From the NCBI GenBank assembly GCA_900771035.1, contig CAAGML010000030.1, positions 1 to 7,763 of the forward strand: a DNA stretch of 7,763 bases, read 5' to 3'. Within the stretch, counting starts at the first letter, position 1. Each line of letters starts with the position of its first letter. Origin of the DNA: Bacteroidales bacterium. GTDB taxonomy: Bacteria > Bacteroidota > Bacteroidia > Bacteroidales > Paludibacteraceae. Both the position numbers and the translations under genes were made by a program. The notes below the pieces were generated by a model. That model was not told the origin of the DNA. It saw nothing but the letters and a program-made list of their open reading frames with translations, and made no database searches. Shown here in pieces: positions 6,301 through 7,763 of the stretch.

Positions 6301-6655
6301 TTTTATCGGGGGAATATTTTTTCCGGGTTTAAAATCGTAGGGAGGGTTGTTTTATTGGTTGGGAAATCTATGGGGGAAGGGGATTGATTATCTGGGTTTT
6401 GATAGGTTAAGCCTTCGGGCAGCCTTCGGGCAGCTTACGGGCAGCCTTCGGGCAGCTTACGGGCAGCCTTCGGGCAGCCTTCGGGCAGCTTACGGGCAGC
6501 CTTCGGGCAGCCTTCGGGCAGCCTACGGGCAGCCTTCGGACAGCCTACGTTAATGCTACCTGTTGTGAAGGTGGTAATCCGAGAATTGTGGGGAATTGTG
6601 TCGGTGGTGAAAAGGTCGTTTTTATGCGCAGGATGTCTCCGAATTTTTATATCAA
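6301..6655. other. Divergent intergenic region around the repeat array
   Basis: Beyond the 11-bp array I see no gene. Positions 6301-6408 are G/T-rich with no consensus promoter on the plus strand. Positions 6552-6655 likewise show no domain-like reading frame, RNA gene or terminator. The region separates the leftward vWA lipoprotein operon from the rightward small-lipoprotein operon. Confidence 0.55.
6409..6551 (+). repeat. Array of thirteen 11-bp repeats, each with a UNCG tetraloop motif
   Basis: Thirteen consecutive 11-bp units of form CAGC(C/T)T(T/A)CGGG run without gaps; the first and last two units are slightly degenerate. On plus-strand RNA each unit spells GC(C/U)-UUCG-GGC or GC(C/U)-UACG-GGC, a 3-bp stem closed by a UNCG tetraloop: UUCG in eight units and UACG in five. 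Only the second loop base and the base before the loop vary. The unit is close to one helical turn of DNA. The frame through the array stays open in 33-bp periods but has no gene-like start. The array lies between two divergent operons, about 110 bp from the leftward promoter and 140 bp from the rightward one. Confidence 0.9.
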
Positions 6656-6681
6656 TTTTTTACAGGTGTTATTGTAAAAAA
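6656..6681. promoter_or_regulatory. Dyad upstream of the small-lipoprotein operon promoter (candidate operator)
   Basis: A 9-bp inverted repeat, TTTTTTACA (6656-6664) and TGTAAAAAA (6673-6681), has an 8-bp spacer; the core is TTACA-N8-TGTAA. It ends 12 bp before the -33 element at 6694. That placement and dyad symmetry suit a dimeric regulator. As a hairpin it would have a T-run before and an A-run after, so it is not a plus-strand terminator. The regulator is unknown. Confidence 0.4.
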
Positions 6682-6693
6682 GTTGTTGGAAAA

Positions 6694-6725
6694 TTTGGTG
6701 GGATGAGAAATTATGTGTAACTTTG
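6694..6725 (+). promoter_or_regulatory. Bacteroidota-type promoter for the small-lipoprotein/HYC_CC_PP operon
   Basis: TTTG (6694-6697), 20 nt, then TAACTTTG (6718-6725) fit the -33/-7 consensus exactly. The start should lie near 6732, leaving about 165 nt of leader before the ATG at 6898. The leader opens with a small hairpin TTGAGA-TGAG-TCTCAA (6734-6749). Confidence 0.85.
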
Positions 6726-6768
6726 CAGCCTGATTGAGATGAGTCTCAACATAGGAGGTATATAACAG

Positions 6769-6819
6769 ATGGAACATATATCCCTGAGACGGAGCTGGCT
6801 CTGTCTTTACAGGGGTTAG
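6769..6819 (+). CDS. Possible 16-codon leader ORF
   Basis: An ATG at 6769 is preceded, 10 nt upstream, by AGGAGG (6753-6758), a perfect Shine-Dalgarno sequence that is unusual in Bacteroidota. The frame encodes MEHISLRRSWLCLYRG and stops with TAG at 6817-6819, 78 bp before the lipoprotein start. Most of it lies within the palindromic repeat at 6775-6820, so translation could open or close the GACGGAG/CTCTGTC hairpin. The peptide has no run of one amino acid as in classical attenuators. It may be fortuitous. Confidence 0.3.
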   Translation: MEHISLRRSWLCLYRG

Positions 6820-6820
6820 C
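6775..6820 (+). repeat. Dispersed palindromic repeat, copy 2
   Basis: This copy matches the minus strand of 46-95, with two mismatches in the central 23 bases and a 4-nt length difference on the left side. Its core hairpin is GACGGAG (6788-6794) with CTCTGTC (6799-6805), including one G-U pair. It lies in the transcribed leader of the small-lipoprotein operon. No T-tract follows directly, so it is a poor terminator by itself. Confidence 0.5.
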
Positions 6821-6897
6821 GTGCAGTTATATAGAAGTCTGTTTGAGTGAGTCTTCAATAAAGGGTGCTCAGATGTTAAACCATAAATATGACTGTT

Positions 6898-7161
6898 ATG
6901 AAGAAAGTATTTTTTTTGATTGCGGCGGTTTCTGTTGCGCTTGTTGTAAGTTCCTGCAAGGATAATGATAAGTGCTGGAAGATAACTGGTACTTGCAACG
7001 GTGTGCAGGGTGAATGGTATGAAGACGGCACAAGAGCTGAGGTGGAGAAAGAGTGCTGGGAGCATGGAGTTGAGAATTTTGTTCTTGAGGAGTCTAATGA
7101 GTATTCGGAGAAGACTTGCCCTGAGACTCTGGATTTGTTGCCTGAGCTGTTTGATGATTGA
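6898..7161 (+). CDS. Small cysteine-rich lipoprotein
   Basis: I prefer the ATG at 6898 over the one at 6889, because it starts the signal peptide with MKKVFF as usual. The product is 87 residues: signal 1-19, lipobox VSSC with lipidated Cys20, and a 67-residue acidic mature part. After the Cys come K-D-N-D, resembling the acidic lipoprotein export signal known in Bacteroidota, so the protein may face the outside. Four further cysteines (26, 33, 53, 74) could form two disulfides. CWKITGTCNG and EWYEDGT suggest a compact beta start, followed by a charged helix (AEVEKECWEHG) and an acidic tail ending ELFDD. I do not recognise the family. It is first in an operon with the Cys/His-rich gene 13 bp downstream, which hints at a shared envelope or metal role. 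Confidence 0.75.
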   Translation: MKKVFFLIAAVSVALVVSSCKDNDKCWKITGTCNGVQGEWYEDGTRAEVEKECWEHGVENFVLEESNEYSEKTCPETLDLLPELFDD

Positions 7162-7174
7162 ACTGCGTTAAAAT

Positions 7175-7564
7175 ATGATTAAATGTATTGGACATATTGT
7201 CGTGGTGCTTTTGGCAGGTTATCTTGCCATGGTGGGGTGTGGTTTTAATGTCCAGCATTATTGCAGCGTGGAGTGTGCGGAGCATCATGAGTGCTGCCAT
7301 CATCATCACCATACGTGTCATTGCGGGGTGGAGATTGGCGAGGCATGTCATTGCGGCGTGACGCATATCGCTGCTCCTGAGGCTAATGTGCCGGTGTATG
7401 AGGCACTTGTGCCTGATGTCTGTTGTCATGTCATTTGGGCAGGGGCTTTGGTGGCTGAGCCAAAGCTGACAGCTTTTCATAATCAGTTTCATATAAGTCA
7501 TGCGCCGCCTGTTTTGTCGGGTGGCAGGGATGTGATTTCCCGGAAATCGGTTTTGCTTATTTGA
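7175..7564 (+). CDS. HYC_CC_PP-type Cys/His-rich envelope protein, likely metal-associated
   Basis: The 129-residue protein has one N-terminal hydrophobic segment (about 5-24), then the three marks of the Bacteroidota HYC_CC_PP group in order: HYC (28-30), CC (83-84) and PP (111-112). Between the first two is a cluster of potential metal ligands: C34, H37-H38, C40-C41, five consecutive His (42-46) and two CHCGV motifs (48-52, 58-62). The group's function is not established; members often occur near heavy-metal efflux or TonB-receptor genes as far as I recall. The ligand density here favours binding of copper, zinc or nickel, which is inference. It sits 13 bp after the Cys-rich lipoprotein gene in the same transcript. 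The CHCGV pair arises from a short near-identical DNA repeat. No clear terminator follows. Confidence 0.75.
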   Translation: MIKCIGHIVVVLLAGYLAMVGCGFNVQHYCSVECAEHHECCHHHHHTCHCGVEIGEACHCGVTHIAAPEANVPVYEALVPDVCCHVIWAGALVAEPKLTAFHNQFHISHAPPVLSGGRDVISRKSVLLI

Positions 7565-7679
7565 TTTGTTCCCTTGGACTGTCTTCCGGAGTGCGGGGTG
7601 TTGTGCCTTTCTGTATTTTCCGGATGGCTGTGGGCAAATTCTTTTTTTACAAATTCAGTTTAGGGTGGTTCTATTAATT

Positions 7680-7739
7680 ATGTTTATAAAAGATTACTAT
7701 TGGATGGTTCGTGATTGGACGCTTTTGAATTTATTTTTG
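7680..7739 (+). CDS. Possible 5' end of a truncated CDS
   Basis: An ATG at 7680 opens a frame of 20 codons (MFIKDYYWMV, then RDWTLLNLFL) that continues without a stop into the adapter at 7740. The genuine sequence ends at 7739. No consensus promoter or ribosome binding site is visible, and the hydrophobic, Trp/Tyr-rich start is too short to assign. It could be real coding sequence or a chance frame. Confidence 0.25.
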
Positions 7740-7763
7740 AGATCGGAAGAGCGTCGTGTAGGG
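7740..7763 (+). other. Illumina TruSeq adapter contamination
   Basis: The final 24 bases begin AGATCGGAAGAGC and continue CGTCGTGTAGGG, which is the start of the standard Illumina TruSeq read-through adapter. It is not genomic. Translated in frame with the preceding ORF it gives RSEERRVG, a known artefact at protein ends in public databases. The contig should be trimmed at 7739. Confidence 0.97.

Noticed and set aside
6409..6551. CRISPR array
   Set aside because: The repeat units are only 11 bp and contiguous, with no unique spacers and no cas genes nearby.
6347..6553. Plus-strand ORF through the 11-bp array as a repetitive protein
   Set aside because: It stays open only because 33-bp periods lack stops. 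It has no promoter or signal, the start lies in unremarkable sequence, and the array itself ends the frame.
6652..7065. 137-residue minus-strand ORF
   Set aside because: It overlaps the consensus plus-strand promoter, the leader and the start of the lipoprotein gene, and shows no domain, so it is a shadow frame.
7094..7501. 135-residue minus-strand ORF rich in Met and His
   Set aside because: It is the antisense of the Cys/His-rich gene, whose HYC, CC and PP marks and N-terminal membrane segment make the plus strand the coding one.
7565..7679. Terminator after the HYC_CC_PP gene
   Set aside because: There is a T-run near 7643-7650 but no stable stem directly before it; repeated TTCCGGA sequences do not form a terminator-like hairpin.

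Overview
The window looks like a chromosomal piece of a Bacteroidales bacterium (Bacteroides/Prevotella-like). Three promoters match the Bacteroidota sigma-ABfr consensus (TTTG, 20 nt, TAnnTTTG). Genes mostly lack Shine-Dalgarno sequences. The gene types are also typical: Gln/Asn-linker outer-membrane barrels, MMPL exporters, short lipoproteins and a HYC_CC_PP-type Cys/His protein. The last 24 bases are Illumina adapter, so the right end is an untrimmed contig end.

Layout. Positions 1-367 hold no gene, only a palindromic repeat and a strong plus-strand terminator hairpin. A minus-strand outer-membrane beta-barrel gene (368-1357) carries five copies of a QQQSY-type octapeptide. Upstream of it, on the same strand, a clear promoter (1720-1751), a rod-like foldable RNA and an intrinsic terminator (1408-1446) define a roughly 300-nt structured RNA. 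It is either a stand-alone, 6S-like sRNA or an attenuating leader for the barrel gene.

Next is a two-gene minus-strand operon, read 6205 to 1862: a lipoprotein with a von Willebrand factor A (vWA) fold, then, after 27 bp, a 1030-residue MMPL/RND-type exporter. It has a textbook promoter, a 12-bp hairpin in the 5' leader, and a 15-bp terminator hairpin right after the exporter stop codon. In the lipoprotein the metal-site motifs run in the order T, D, DxSxS instead of DxSxS, T, D, which suggests a circularly permuted vWA domain. The exporter has about 520 residues between its membrane halves, including three diverged copies of a helical module joined by Lys/Pro-rich linkers. The two proteins probably act together at the periplasmic face of the envelope, but their substrate is unknown.

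Between this operon and a divergent plus-strand operon lie thirteen 11-bp repeats, every one of which spells a UNCG tetraloop (UUCG or UACG). The plus-strand operon has a consensus promoter, a TTACA-N8-TGTAA dyad just upstream, a 165-nt leader with a possible 16-codon leader ORF, a small Cys-rich lipoprotein, and a HYC_CC_PP-type Cys/His-rich membrane protein that may handle metals. A truncated ORF runs off the end in frame into the adapter.
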